Shown: piece after piece, positions 25,419-34,106 of the stretch | How the letters are laid out: every line of letters starts with the position of its first letter | Numbering within the stretch: position 1 is the first letter of the stretch | Origin: Agromyces luteolus | GTDB lineage: Bacteria; Actinomycetota; Actinomycetes; Actinomycetales; Microbacteriaceae | DNA length: 64,000 nt | Direction of reading: 5' to 3' | NCBI RefSeq assembly: GCF_009729855.1 | Contig: NZ_WODA01000014.1 | Coordinates: forward strand, 1-64,000 | The notes under the pieces: generated by a model | What the model was told of the DNA's origin: nothing | Databases searched by the model: none | Seen by the model: the letters and a program-made list of their open reading frames with translations, nothing else | Position numbers and translations under genes: made by a program

Positions 25419-26693
25419 TCAGTCGCCGATGGCGCCGAACGCGCCGGTCACCGAGGGCAGCGGGATGCCGCGGCGCTGTCGCGCCCGGTCGAGCGCGAAG
25501 GTGCCGATCGCGAGCATGCTGCCCGCGATGGTGAGCAGGAGGCCGACCCAGACCGGGGCGACGTAGCCGAGTCCGGCGGCGATGACCATCCCGCCGAGGA
25601 TCGCCCCGAGGCTGTTGCCGATGTTCAGGGCGGAGTGGTTGAGGGCCGCGGCGATCGACTGGCTGTCCCGCGCGACGTCCATGAGGCGGGCCTGGATCGT
25701 GGGCGACAGGGCCGCGGCGGACGCGCCGACGAGGAAGACGCCGACGCCCAGCCCGAGCGGATGCTGCGCCGTGAAGCCGAGGAGCACGAGCGCGCCCGCC
25801 AGGGCGGCGAAGAACAGGTACATCGACCGGCGAACGCTCCAGTCGGCGAGCCGCCCGCCGACGAGGTTGCCGATCGTCATGCCGAGGCCGAAGACGACGA
25901 GCACGAACGGCACGGCGCCCGTCGGCAGGCCGGTCACGTCGGTCGCGAGCGGCGCGACGTAGCTGTAGACGGAGAACAGTCCGCCGAAGCCGATGGCCCC
26001 GATCGCGAGCGCGAACCACGCCTGGGCGCGCGTGAAGATGCGCAGCTCCCGCTTCATCGTGGCCGCGGCGTCGCCCGGCTGCCACGGCACGGCGACGGCG
26101 ACGGCGAGGAACGTGGCGACGAAGATGCCGGCGACGGCGAGGTAGGCGACCCGCCATCCCGCCTGCTGGCCGAGCCAGGTGATGAGCGGCACGCCGACGA
26201 CGTTGGCGATGGTGAGCCCGGAGAGCACCAGGGCGACGCCGCGGGCGCGCTTGCCCGGGCCCATGAGGCTCGCCGCGACGAGCGAGGCGATGCCGAAGTA
26301 GGCGCCGTGCGGGAGTGCGGCGACGAAGCGCGCCGCGACCACGAGCTCGAACGTGGGCAGGAGCGCGGAGGCGATCGTGCCGAGGCTGAACGCGGCGAGG
26401 AGCGCCAGGAGCAGCCGCTTGCGCGGCCAGCGTGCGGCGGCGGCGGCGATCGTGGGGGCGCCGACGACCACGCCGAGCGCGTACGCGGAGATGATCCAGC
26501 CGGCGGCGGCGTTCGCGGCGTCCGTCGACTCGGCCGACAGGCCCGGAAGCAGGTCGGCGGCCATGTCGGGCAGCAGGCCCATGGCGACGAACTCGGTCGC
26601 GCCGATGCCGAAGCCGCCCATCGCGAGGGCGAGGAGGGCGAATCGGATGCGGGCCGGCGACGGCGTCGTCGGCCCGTCGGCGTCGGGGGTCAC
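25419..26693 (-). CDS. MFS transporter (DHA1/AraJ-CmlR type)
   Basis: 424 aa from GTG 26693, or 436 aa from ATG 26729. About 12 helices; RIRFALLALAMGGFGIGATEFVAMGLLPDM is the typical first helix of the sugar/drug efflux DHA1 subfamily, and the motif A-like loop GGRLADWSVRR lies between helices. I prefer GTG 26693 because GATGAT (26699-26704) is 6 nt upstream and a 14-bp palindrome would otherwise be coding. Export substrate unknown. Convergent with the response regulator gene. Confidence 0.8.
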   Translation of the reverse strand: MTPDADGPTTPSPARIRFALLALAMGGFGIGATEFVAMGLLPDMAADLLPGLSAESTDAANAAAGWIISAYALGVVVGAPTIAAAAARWPRKRLLLALLAAFSLGTIASALLPTFELVVAARFVAALPHGAYFGIASLVAASLMGPGKRARGVALVLSGLTIANVVGVPLITWLGQQAGWRVAYLAVAGIFVATFLAVAVAVPWQPGDAAATMKRELRIFTRAQAWFALAIGAIGFGGLFSVYSYVAPLATDVTGLPTGAVPFVLVVFGLGMTIGNLVGGRLADWSVRRSMYLFFAALAGALVLLGFTAQHPLGLGVGVFLVGASAAALSPTIQARLMDVARDSQSIAAALNHSALNIGNSLGAILGGMVIAAGLGYVAPVWVGLLLTIAGSMLAIGTFALDRARQRRGIPLPSVTGAFGAIGD

Positions 26694-26712
26694 CGCTCGA
26701 TCATCGCACGGA

Positions 26713-26726
26713 TCGAATCGATTCGA
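26713..26726. promoter_or_regulatory. Perfect palindrome upstream of the MFS gene
   Basis: TCGAATCGATTCGA is a perfect 14-bp palindrome just upstream of the likely -10 for GTG 26693. It would suit a dimeric repressor. No regulator gene is adjacent. Confidence 0.45.
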
Positions 26727-26798
26727 CAAACGGGCACGTCGGACGACGGCGCCCGTGCGTCCGTGCGTCCGCGCGGCGCACCCGACGGCGACGGCGGC

Positions 26799-27107
26799 TC
26801 AGCCGTCGGTCTCGATCGCGGCCTCGAGCCGGTCGATCTTCGCGTCGAGCTCGCCCGAGTACCCGGGGCGGATGTCGGCCTTGAGCACGAGCGAGACCCG
26901 CGAGCCGTAGTCGGCGACCGCGTCGCACGCGTCCTTCACCACCCGCATCACCTCGTCCCACTCCCCCTCGACCTCGGTGAACATCGAGGTCGTGCGATTC
27001 GGCAGTCCGGACTCGCGCACGATCCGCACGGCCGCCGCCACGGCGTCGTGCACGGATCCGTCGCTCCGTCCGGTCCCACTCGGTGCGACCGAGAACGCCA
27101 CCAGCAT
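26799..27107 (-). CDS. MTH1187/YkoF-type thiamine-binding family protein
   Basis: 102 aa, the usual length for the UPF0045/MTH1187 family. MLVAFSVAPSG, SVHDAVAAAVRIVRESGL and TTSMFTEVEGEWDEVMRVVKDA match the ferredoxin-like alpha/beta fold. Relatives bind thiamine or its hydroxymethylpyrimidine moiety, but there is no thiamine transport gene here, so the ligand is inferred from family only. Confidence 0.75.
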   Translation of the reverse strand: MLVAFSVAPSGTGRSDGSVHDAVAAAVRIVRESGLPNRTTSMFTEVEGEWDEVMRVVKDACDAVADYGSRVSLVLKADIRPGYSGELDAKIDRLEAAIETDG

Positions 27108-27150
27108 GCGTGTTCCTCCCTGGGGTCGGCGGCGCGCGGGGCGCCCGAGG

Positions 27151-28422
27151 TCACGACGCCGCTCGGGGGCGCCGATCGCTCCCAGCCTGCCACACGGCGC
27201 GGACCGACCAACCGAGCAGGACGAACAGCAACCCGACCTTCACCGTCAGGAGCAGGACGAACCCCGGGTTCGCGATCAGGAGCCAGGCGTACCAGTACGG
27301 GTAGATGACGTGCGTGAGCAGCGCGATCGCCGCCGTGATGGACGCCGGCGCGAGGAACCGGGACCCGCCGAGCACGAGCCCGAGCACGACCGGCGCCGCG
27401 AGCCAGGTGACGAACTGCGGCGACCCCACCTTGTTGGCGAGCATGAGCACCACGGTGAACGCGACCGCGAGCGGGGGCAGCAGGGAACCGACGTGCGCGC
27501 CGCGGCGCGCCGCCCGGACGCCCGCCGCGAGCACGGCGGCGAGCCCGAGCAGCATCAGCGGCGTCGTGAGGGCGGCCGCGACATCCGCCCCCGGGCCCTC
27601 GATCTGGAAGGTGAGGATGTCCTGGTCGTAGGCGATGGTCGCCGCGTCGGTGCCCGCCACGATCCACCACAGCCAGATCACCGCGAGCGGCGCCTCGATC
27701 TGCAGTCCCCGCCCGGCCTGCTCGGCGACGAAGCCGAACGCGTTGGCACCCGAGCCGGCGATGAGGCTGACCCCCACGATCCCGATCGACAGCGTCGCGG
27801 CGACCGTGAACACGTCGAACCGGCGCCGGAGCGCGACGAGCATCGCCGCGACGAGCGCCGCCGGCCACACCTTGATCCAGGTCGCGATCGTGATGAGCAC
27901 CGCGGCCACGCGTGGTCGCCCCGCCGCCCAGAGCAGGCCGGCCAGGGCGAACGGCACCGTGACGGCGTCGAGGCGGCCGAGCGCGATCGGACCGAGGAGC
28001 AGGAGGAACGCCATCCACCACCAGGCCGCCGCGCGGCGTCGCCGGGAGAGGCGCCCCCGCCCGAGCAGTACGGAGAACGCGATCGCGTCGAGGACCGTCA
28101 CCATGCCGAGCCAGGTCACGCCGTACCACGCCGATCCGAACGCGAGCGCGGCCGTCATGGGCGCGAACGCCAGGATCGGGTACACCCACGGCGTGTCGAT
28201 GCCCATGCGCAGGAAGCCGAGCTGCGCGGTCTCCGCCCAGACCCGGTACACCGCGGTGACGTCGCCGAGCGGCCAGCCGGGTGCGTACAGGTTCAGCAGC
28301 GCGAGCCCGACGTGCACCGCCCCGAACGCGACCCAGAGGGCCGTCCGCCCGCCGAGGCGCGAGGTCATGCGGCGCGGGGCCCCGGGTCGGCGCCCCGCGA
28401 CGTCGGTGCCGGACTCCGCCAT
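27151..28422 (-). CDS. GT87/DUF2029-like polytopic membrane glycosyltransferase candidate
   Basis: 423 aa, about 11-12 hydrophobic helices. The segment VYPILAFAPM and the YGVTWLGMV region match actinobacterial DUF2029/GT87 proteins, some of which are mannosyltransferases using polyprenyl-phosphate sugar donors. An acidic residue (D61-like in MGIDTPW) lies in the expected extracytoplasmic loop. Substrate unknown. TAGGCT is 8 nt upstream of ATG 28422. Confidence 0.62.
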   Translation of the reverse strand: MAESGTDVAGRRPGAPRRMTSRLGGRTALWVAFGAVHVGLALLNLYAPGWPLGDVTAVYRVWAETAQLGFLRMGIDTPWVYPILAFAPMTAALAFGSAWYGVTWLGMVTVLDAIAFSVLLGRGRLSRRRRAAAWWWMAFLLLLGPIALGRLDAVTVPFALAGLLWAAGRPRVAAVLITIATWIKVWPAALVAAMLVALRRRFDVFTVAATLSIGIVGVSLIAGSGANAFGFVAEQAGRGLQIEAPLAVIWLWWIVAGTDAATIAYDQDILTFQIEGPGADVAAALTTPLMLLGLAAVLAAGVRAARRGAHVGSLLPPLAVAFTVVLMLANKVGSPQFVTWLAAPVVLGLVLGGSRFLAPASITAAIALLTHVIYPYWYAWLLIANPGFVLLLTVKVGLLFVLLGWSVRAVWQAGSDRRPRAAS

Positions 28423-28459
28423 GGCATCCGAGCCTAGCCGCGCGACCCTCGCGAGCGGC

Positions 28460-29311
28460 TCACCGCCGCAGCAGCCCGCCGACGACGGACGGGACCGCGT
28501 TCGCCACGTCGAGCGCGGTCACCGGACCGCCGTCCCAGGCCTCGCTCGCGCGGCGCGCCGCCTCCGAGTGGATGAACGCCGCCGTCGCGGCGAGGTGCGT
28601 GATCGCCGTCGCATCGCGCGCGAGGCGCTCGGAGTGGGTGGCCGCGAGCGCCCCGACGACGCCGCCGAGGACGTCGCCGGTTCCGGCGCTGGCCAGCCAG
28701 TGCGTGGACGCCGTGACGGTGAACAGGTTCCCCTCGGGGTCGCACACGTGCGTGACGGCGCCCTTCAGCAGCACGGCCACCTGGAGGAGGTCCGCCGTCC
28801 GCTCGGCCCACCCCGCGGGGTCGGCGTCGACGTCCTCGAAGGCGCAGGCCGTGTCCCGTTCGCTCAGGAGCCGCGCGAGCTCGCGGCGGTGCGGGGTGAT
28901 GACGGTCGGACCGAGGTGCGATCCGACGAGGTCGAGCCCGCCGGCATCGAGGACCGTCGGCAGTCCGGAGGCGAGGGCGCGCTGCAGGTCGCCGCCGAGC
29001 CGGAACGATCGCTTGGACGGGTCCATGCCGGAGCCGAGGAGCCACGCCTGCACGCGCCCCGCCACGCCGACGGTCTCGGGCCGGGCGGCGAGGACCGCCT
29101 CGCGCACCGAGCGCGGACCCGTGAAGCGGACCATGCCGACCCCGGTGCGGTACGCGGCCTGCACGCCCAGCACGGCCGCACCCGGGTAGTCGGGCGAGCC
29201 GGTGATCACGCCGAGGACGCCGCGTCGGTACTTGTCGTCGTCCGCACCCGGCCGGCTCAGCCAGGCGGACGCGTCGTCGGCGGTCCACTCGCGCCACGTG
29301 CCGGTTGCCAT
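28460..29311 (-). CDS. nnrD: ADP/ATP-dependent NAD(P)H-hydrate dehydratase
   Basis: 283 aa, ribokinase-like CARKD domain only, without the NnrE epimerase domain. GSPDYPGAAVLGVQAAYRTGVGMV, ITPHRRELARLL and ASAGTGDVLGGVVGAL (containing the catalytic GTGD) are diagnostic. The enzyme repairs hydrated NADH/NADPH. ATG 29311 lies 7 nt after the minus-strand -10 TATCGT (29324-29319), whose sequence overlaps the -10 of the divergent HAD gene. Confidence 0.88.
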   Translation of the reverse strand: MATGTWREWTADDASAWLSRPGADDDKYRRGVLGVITGSPDYPGAAVLGVQAAYRTGVGMVRFTGPRSVREAVLAARPETVGVAGRVQAWLLGSGMDPSKRSFRLGGDLQRALASGLPTVLDAGGLDLVGSHLGPTVITPHRRELARLLSERDTACAFEDVDADPAGWAERTADLLQVAVLLKGAVTHVCDPEGNLFTVTASTHWLASAGTGDVLGGVVGALAATHSERLARDATAITHLAATAAFIHSEAARRASEAWDGGPVTALDVANAVPSVVGGLLRR

Positions 29312-29335
29312 GGTGCCAACGATAGGTTGATGGGC
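29312..29335. promoter_or_regulatory. 24-bp bidirectional leaderless promoter
   Basis: Only 24 nt separate two divergent ATGs. Minus-strand -10 TATCGT (29324-29319) ends 7 nt before ATG 29311, and plus-strand -10 TAGGTT (29323-29328) ends 7 nt before ATG 29336. The two hexamers share two bases. Each -35 region would lie in the coding sequence of the opposite gene. Confidence 0.6.
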
Positions 29336-29980
29336 ATGCCTGCGACCATCCCCCCGCCGATCGCCCTGTCGCCCCGAGTGGTCGTGTTCGACTACGGCGA
29401 GGTGATCTCGCACTCGCCGTCCGAGGCCGACCGGGCCGCGCTCCTCGCGCGCGCGGGCATCGGCGGCGACCGCGCCGAGGCGTTCTGGGCCGCGTACTGG
29501 GCGCATCGCGACGAGCTCGACCGGGGCACCCTCGCGATCGCCGACTACTGGGCCCTGGTCGCCGACGACATCGGCGCAGCCTGGTCGCCGATCGACGTCC
29601 ACGAGCTGTGGGCGATCGACCACCGCGGTTGGCTCAGCGTCGACCCGGACACGCTCGCGGTCCTGCACGCGCTCCGCGACGGCGGGACCCGACTGGCGCT
29701 GCTGTCGAACGCCGGCCCCGACTTCGGCGGTTGGCTGCGCCACGGCTCGTTCGCGCCGCTGTTCGAGGCGGTGTTCGTCAGCGGGGAACTGCAGGTGGTC
29801 AAGCCGGAGGCCGAGATCTTCGCGCACGTCATGAGCGAGCTCGGCATCTCCCCCGACCAGCTCGTGTTCGTCGACAACAAGCCGGTGAACGTCGACGGCG
29901 CGATCGCGGTCGGCGGTGCCGGGCACGTGTTCACGGATGCCTCCGGCCTCGAGTCGTGGCTGCGGGGCCTCGCCGCATGA
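29336..29980 (+). CDS. HAD family hydrolase (HAD-IA, YihX-like)
   Basis: 214 aa from ATG 29336; an in-frame ATG 6 nt upstream is only 1 nt from the -10. Motif I is VVFDYGEVIS, with the nucleophile Asp but Gly where DxD enzymes have the second Asp, as in several HAD-IA members. Motif II is LLSNAG, motif III Lys is in KPEAEIF, motif IV is VFVDNKPVN. A small phosphatase of unknown substrate. The next gene overlaps its stop codon (ATGA). Confidence 0.82.
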   Translation: MPATIPPPIALSPRVVVFDYGEVISHSPSEADRAALLARAGIGGDRAEAFWAAYWAHRDELDRGTLAIADYWALVADDIGAAWSPIDVHELWAIDHRGWLSVDPDTLAVLHALRDGGTRLALLSNAGPDFGGWLRHGSFAPLFEAVFVSGELQVVKPEAEIFAHVMSELGISPDQLVFVDNKPVNVDGAIAVGGAGHVFTDASGLESWLRGLAA

Positions 29981-31113
29981 GCCTCCACGCCCTCGCCGTG
30001 GCCGACGCGCCCGCGGACACGCCCGCACTCTTCCGCCCGATCCGGATCCGCGGGCTGGAGATCCGCAATCGCGTCTGGGTGCCGCCACTCTGCCAGTACT
30101 CGGTGACCGCGCGCGACGGCGTGCCGCACGACTGGCACCTCGTCCACCTCGGCTCGATGGCGGCGGGCGGCGCCGGCCTCGTGATCGCCGAGGCGACCGC
30201 GGTGAACGCCGAGGGTCGCATCTCCGACTACGACACCGGCCTGTGGAACGACGCCCAGGCCGACGCCTGGGCGCGGATCACCCGGTTCCTCCGATCGCAG
30301 GGCGCGGCGTCGGGCATCCAGCTCGCGCACGCGGGCCGCAAGGCGTCGGTGTGGCCGGAGACGGTGCCGAGGGCCGGATCGCAACCGCTCGAGGAGGGCG
30401 GCTGGACGACGGTCGCGCCGTCGTCGATCGCGTTCGACGGGCTGCGCACCCCGGTCGCGCTCGACGAGGTGGGCATCCTCGCCGTGATCGAGGACTTCAG
30501 GGCCGCCGCCCGGCGCGCCGTGGCCGCTGGCTTCGACGTCGTCGAGGTGCACGCCGCGCACGGCTACCTCGTGCACCAGTTCCTGTCGCCGCTGTCGAAC
30601 GCGCGCGACGATCGCTGGGGCGGCTCGCTCGAGGGCCGGGCGCGCCTGCTGCTCGAGATCGTGCGCGCGGTGCGCGCCGAGGTCGGCGAGCGGATGCCCG
30701 TGTTCGTGCGCTTCTCGGCGACGGACTGGGCGCCGGGCGGCTGGGACGAGGAGCAGACCTCGATCGTCGCGGGCTGGGCCGCCGAGGCGGGCGCCGACTT
30801 CTTCGACATCTCGACCGGCGGACTCGTCCGCGACGTCCGCATCCCGGTCGGCCCCGCCTACCAGGCCGCGCACGCGGAGTTCGTCCGCGGCCGGGCGGGG
30901 GTGTCGGTGTCGGCAGTGGGCCGCATCACGACGCCCGAGCAGGCCGAACGGCTCGTGGCATCCGGCGCGGCCGACGCGGTCATGTTCGGGAAGGCCATGA
31001 TGCGCGATCCGCATCTCGCACTGCGGGCGGCGAACGCGCTCGGCGCCGACACCGCGCCCTGGCCGCCCCAGTACCGCCGTGCACGGCCGGAGGTCAACGA
31101 CGGCGAGTTCTGA
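29977..31113 (+). CDS. Old yellow enzyme family NADH:flavin oxidoreductase (YqjM-like)
   Basis: 378 aa, FMN barrel. Cys39 in PPLCQYS and the pair H192/H195 in VHAAHGYLVHQFLSP are the YqjM-class active-site residues; NARDDRWGGSLEGRARLLLEIV is the family signature. It should reduce activated C=C bonds of enones with NADPH. The ATG overlaps the HAD gene stop codon. A strong hairpin follows. Confidence 0.9.
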   Translation: MSLHALAVADAPADTPALFRPIRIRGLEIRNRVWVPPLCQYSVTARDGVPHDWHLVHLGSMAAGGAGLVIAEATAVNAEGRISDYDTGLWNDAQADAWARITRFLRSQGAASGIQLAHAGRKASVWPETVPRAGSQPLEEGGWTTVAPSSIAFDGLRTPVALDEVGILAVIEDFRAAARRAVAAGFDVVEVHAAHGYLVHQFLSPLSNARDDRWGGSLEGRARLLLEIVRAVRAEVGERMPVFVRFSATDWAPGGWDEEQTSIVAGWAAEAGADFFDISTGGLVRDVRIPVGPAYQAAHAEFVRGRAGVSVSAVGRITTPEQAERLVASGAADAVMFGKAMMRDPHLALRAANALGADTAPWPPQYRRARPEVNDGEF

Positions 31114-31115
31114 GG

Positions 31116-31146
31116 CGCTCGCGTCCGGGTGTCCCGGACGCGAGCG
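31116..31146. terminator. Bidirectional terminator
   Basis: CGCTCGCGTCCGGG (31116-31129) pairs perfectly over 14 bp with 31133-31146 around a TGT loop. It separates the convergent OYE and VOC genes. Confidence 0.75.
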
Positions 31147-31150
31147 ACAC

Positions 31151-31573
31151 TCAGGCGGACGCGCCCGCGAGCATCTGCCTCGCCTGGTCGAGCGTGACGG
31201 ACTTGGGCTGCGCGAGCGAGAGGATGTTGCCCTCGCTGTCGTCGAACCACGCTCCGCGCTCGCCCTCGTCGTCGACCACGCCGTCCACTGTCTTGATCTC
31301 GGGCATGTCGTAGTCGTGGAACACGACGCCCTTGGAACGGAGCTCGGCCATGTCGCGATCGAGGTCGTCGGTCATGATGGCGAGCGCCGTCGCCTTGTTC
31401 GTGCCGGCGAACTCGGACTCGTAGACGAGCACGGCCACACCGCCCACGACGTACGTGGCGCCGCCCATCTCGGTCGAGACCGGATCGAGGCCGAAGGTGT
31501 CGTGCCAGAACCGCTTCGCCCGCTCCAAGTCGGATGCTGCGAGCACGGCCATCGTCATCGAGTTCTCAAACAT
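31151..31573 (-). CDS. VOC family protein (glyoxalase/bleomycin-resistance fold)
   Basis: 140 aa. NSMTMAVLAASDLERAKRFWHDTFGL and FDDSEGNILSLAQ are typical of the two beta-alpha-beta-beta-beta modules of vicinal-oxygen-chelate proteins. Potential metal residues are few, so enzymatic activity is uncertain; it may be a binding protein. AGGTGG lies 6 nt before ATG. Confidence 0.8.
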   Translation of the reverse strand: MFENSMTMAVLAASDLERAKRFWHDTFGLDPVSTEMGGATYVVGGVAVLVYESEFAGTNKATALAIMTDDLDRDMAELRSKGVVFHDYDMPEIKTVDGVVDDEGERGAWFDDSEGNILSLAQPKSVTLDQARQMLAGASA

Positions 31574-31631
31574 GAGACCACCTCATCTCTCGGAGACGCT
31601 GCGAGTCTACGCCGACCGGGAGGCCGCCGCG

Positions 31632-32669
31632 TCACCCCCTCCGGGTGGCATCCTGCACCTCTCCGACGAGCTCCTCGATGATGTCCTCGAGGAAGATGAC
31701 GCCGGTCGTCCGGCCCTGGTCGTCGAACGCGCGGGCCAGGTGCGTCCCGAGCCGCCGCATGGTGGCGAGGGCGTCCTCGAGGTCGGTCCCGTCGAAGATC
31801 GAGACGACCCGGCGGACCCGCTTGGCGGGGATCGGATCGTCGGACTCGTCGTCGTCGAGGTCGATGACGTCCTTCAGGTGGACGTACCCGACGGGCTCGC
31901 CGTCGCCGCCCGCGAGCACGTACCGCGAGAACCCGCGTCGCGCGACCGCGCGCTCGACGTCGCCGGGCGTGGCATCCGCCGGCAGGCAGACCAGCTCGGC
32001 CATGGGCACGGCGACGTCGCGCACCTTCTTGGTCGTGAACTCGAACGCCGCGGTCAGGGTGCCGCTCGCATCCTCCAGCACGCCCTCGCGGCGCGACTGG
32101 ACGACGATCGTCTGCACCTCCTCGAGCGTGAACGTCGAGGTCGCCTCGCTCTTCGGCTGCACGCCGAAGAGCCGCAGCACGCCGTTCGCCGTCGCGTTCA
32201 GCGCGACGATGACCGGCCGGAAGACCCGGGCCGTGAACACGAGCGGCGGCGCGAGCAGCAGCACCGCCCGGTCGGGCAGCGAGAAGGAGAGGTTCTTCGG
32301 CACCATCTCGCCGAGGACCACGTGCAGGTACGACACGAGCAGCAGCGCGATCACGAACGCGATCGTGGAGACGACCTCGGGCGACCAGCCGGTGAGCTCG
32401 AGCGGGTACTCGAGGAGGTGGTGGATCGCGGGCTCCGACACCGTCAGGATCAGCAGCGAGCAGATCGTGATGCCGAGCTGGCTCATCGCCAGCATGAGGG
32501 TCGCGTGCTCCATCGCCCACAGCGCGGTCTTCGCGCTGCGGCTGCCCTGCTCGGCGAGCGGCTCGATCTGCGAGCGCCGCGCGGAGATGACCGCGAACTC
32601 GGCGCCGACGAAGAACGCGTTGCCGAGCAGCAGCACGAACAGCCAGGCGAGTCCTGCCCAGTCGCTCAT
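31632..32669 (-). CDS. CNNM/CorC-like membrane protein, short form
   Basis: 345 aa. A DUF21 membrane domain (about 1-185, four hydrophobic segments, with HVVLGEMVPKNLSFSLPDRA) is followed by a CBS pair (about 205-335). It ends shortly after FLEDIIEELVGEVQD and therefore lacks the CorC_HlyC C-terminal domain carried by the upstream paralogue. The family is proposed to move Mg2+ (and sometimes Co2+) across the membrane. ATG overlaps the stop codon of the paralogue (ATGA), suggesting a stoichiometric heteromer. Confidence 0.82.
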   Translation of the reverse strand: MSDWAGLAWLFVLLLGNAFFVGAEFAVISARRSQIEPLAEQGSRSAKTALWAMEHATLMLAMSQLGITICSLLILTVSEPAIHHLLEYPLELTGWSPEVVSTIAFVIALLLVSYLHVVLGEMVPKNLSFSLPDRAVLLLAPPLVFTARVFRPVIVALNATANGVLRLFGVQPKSEATSTFTLEEVQTIVVQSRREGVLEDASGTLTAAFEFTTKKVRDVAVPMAELVCLPADATPGDVERAVARRGFSRYVLAGGDGEPVGYVHLKDVIDLDDDESDDPIPAKRVRRVVSIFDGTDLEDALATMRRLGTHLARAFDDQGRTTGVIFLEDIIEELVGEVQDATRRG

Positions 32670-34027
32670 CGGCCCGCCTCCCTCGCGTCGACCCCGCCGA
32701 CGGCGGCCTCCGGGGCGGCGTCCGCCCGGGTCGGCACCGTGACGGGCGAGAACTGGATCCGGTCGATGCGTCGCCCGTCGAGGCGCTGCACGCGGAACGT
32801 GCCGCCCTCGACCTCGACCTCGTCGCCGACGATCGGCAGCCGCCCGAGCGTCGCCATCACGTACCCGGCGACGGTCTCGTACGCGCCGTCCTCGGGCACG
32901 CGGATGCCGGTGCGATCGAGCAGCTCGTCGGGCCGCAGGATCCCGGGGAAGCTGACGAACTCCCCGCGCCGGACGACGCCCGCGCGCGTGCGGTCGTGCT
33001 CGTCGGCGACCTCGCCGACGAGCTCCTCGACGAGGTCCTCGAGCGTCGCGACGCCCGCCGTGCCGCCGTACTCGTCGACCACGACGGCCATCTGGTACCC
33101 GCGTCCGCGGAGCTCGCCGAGGAGGGCGTCGAGCTTGATGGTCTCGGGGACGCGGAGCGCGTCGGACTGCAGGGCCGATGCCGGCACGACCTCGCGCTTC
33201 TCGCGCGGCACGGCGACGGCCTGCTTGACGTGCACGATGCCCACGACGTCGTCGAGGTCGTCGTCGTACACGGGGAAGCGGCTGTACCCGGTCTGCCGCG
33301 CCAGCTCGAGCACGGCCTCCGCGGACTCGGTGCGCTGCACGGCCGCGACGCGCGGACGCGGGGTCATGACGTCGGACGCGTCGTGCTCGGAGAAGCGGAG
33401 CGTCCGCCCGAGGAGCGTCGCCGTGTCCTGTTCGAGGAGACCGGCGCTCGCCGAGCGTCGGACGAGGCTGGAGAGCTCCTCGGCCGACCGGGCGCCCGAG
33501 AGCTCCTCCTTCGGCTCGATGCCGACGAGGTGCAGCAGCCGGTTCGCGCTGCCGTTCAGCAGCGCGATCGCCGGGCGGAACACCCACGTGAACGCCGTCT
33601 GGAACGGCATCACGACCTTCGCGGTCTGCCGCGGCAGGGCGAGCGCGAAGTTCTTCGGCACGAGCTCGCCGATGATCATCGAGAGGAGGGTCGCGACGAC
33701 GACGGCCGTGATCGCGCCCACGGGCCGGATGAGCGCCTGCGGCACGCCGATCGCCGCGAGCGGGCCCGCGAGCAGCGACGAGATCGCGGGCTCCATCGTG
33801 TAGCCGGTGAGGAGCGTGGTCAGCGTGATGCCGAGCTGCGCGCTGGAGAGGTGCGTCGAGGTGATCTTGAGTCCCTCGATGGTGAGCCCGAGTCGGGTCT
33901 CACCCCTGGCGCGCCGCGCCTCGAGGTCGGCGCGGTCGAGGTTCACGAGCGCGAACTCGCTCGCAACGAAGAGGCCCGTGCCGACCGTGAGGAGGAATCC
34001 GATGCCGAGGAGGACCCACTCAGACAT
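32666..34027 (-). CDS. CNNM/CorC-type transporter (hemolysin C family), long form
   Basis: 453 aa from ATG 34027, with GGAGG 7 nt upstream; GTG 34033 is a weaker alternative. DUF21 domain about 1-190, CBS pair about 205-330 and CorC_HlyC domain about 345-430. VFVPELVPKNFALALPRQTAKVV-like conserved region (actual GELVPKNFALALPRQ) is present. Bacterial members such as MpfA act in Mg2+ tolerance. A 25-codon proline-rich ORF precedes and overlaps this start, behind a strong TATACT -10, so translation-linked control is possible. Confidence 0.85.
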   Translation of the reverse strand: MSEWVLLGIGFLLTVGTGLFVASEFALVNLDRADLEARRARGETRLGLTIEGLKITSTHLSSAQLGITLTTLLTGYTMEPAISSLLAGPLAAIGVPQALIRPVGAITAVVVATLLSMIIGELVPKNFALALPRQTAKVVMPFQTAFTWVFRPAIALLNGSANRLLHLVGIEPKEELSGARSAEELSSLVRRSASAGLLEQDTATLLGRTLRFSEHDASDVMTPRPRVAAVQRTESAEAVLELARQTGYSRFPVYDDDLDDVVGIVHVKQAVAVPREKREVVPASALQSDALRVPETIKLDALLGELRGRGYQMAVVVDEYGGTAGVATLEDLVEELVGEVADEHDRTRAGVVRRGEFVSFPGILRPDELLDRTGIRVPEDGAYETVAGYVMATLGRLPIVGDEVEVEGGTFRVQRLDGRRIDRIQFSPVTVPTRADAAPEAAVGGVDAREAGR

Positions 34028-34097
34028 CCGCACCTCCCCGCGCGGTCACGGGCGAGGGTCTATGGCAGGGCGAGGTCGCAGAGGGGGGGTCGTCCAT
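34020..34097 (-). CDS. Candidate leader peptide (uORF) overlapping the CNNM start
   Basis: 25 aa beginning MDDPPSATSP and containing five prolines. Its ATG lies 9 nt after TATACT (34112-34107), so the transcript would begin almost at the start codon. Its stop codon (34022-34020) is 5 nt inside the CNNM coding sequence in another frame. An acidic, proline-rich N-terminus resembles enterobacterial MgtL (MEPDPTP), known to destabilise ribosomes at low Mg2+. It has an AGA codon, which is rare here. Not seen in any database by me; purely a candidate. Confidence 0.4.
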   Translation of the reverse strand: MDDPPSATSPCHRPSPVTARGGADV

Positions 34098-34106
34098 GGT
34101 CGACCC

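Noticed and set aside
26713-26726. LexA (SOS) box
   Set aside because: Actinobacterial SOS boxes have the TCGAAC-N4-GTTCGA form; this palindrome is two bases shorter and lacks the GAAC-N4-GTTC core.
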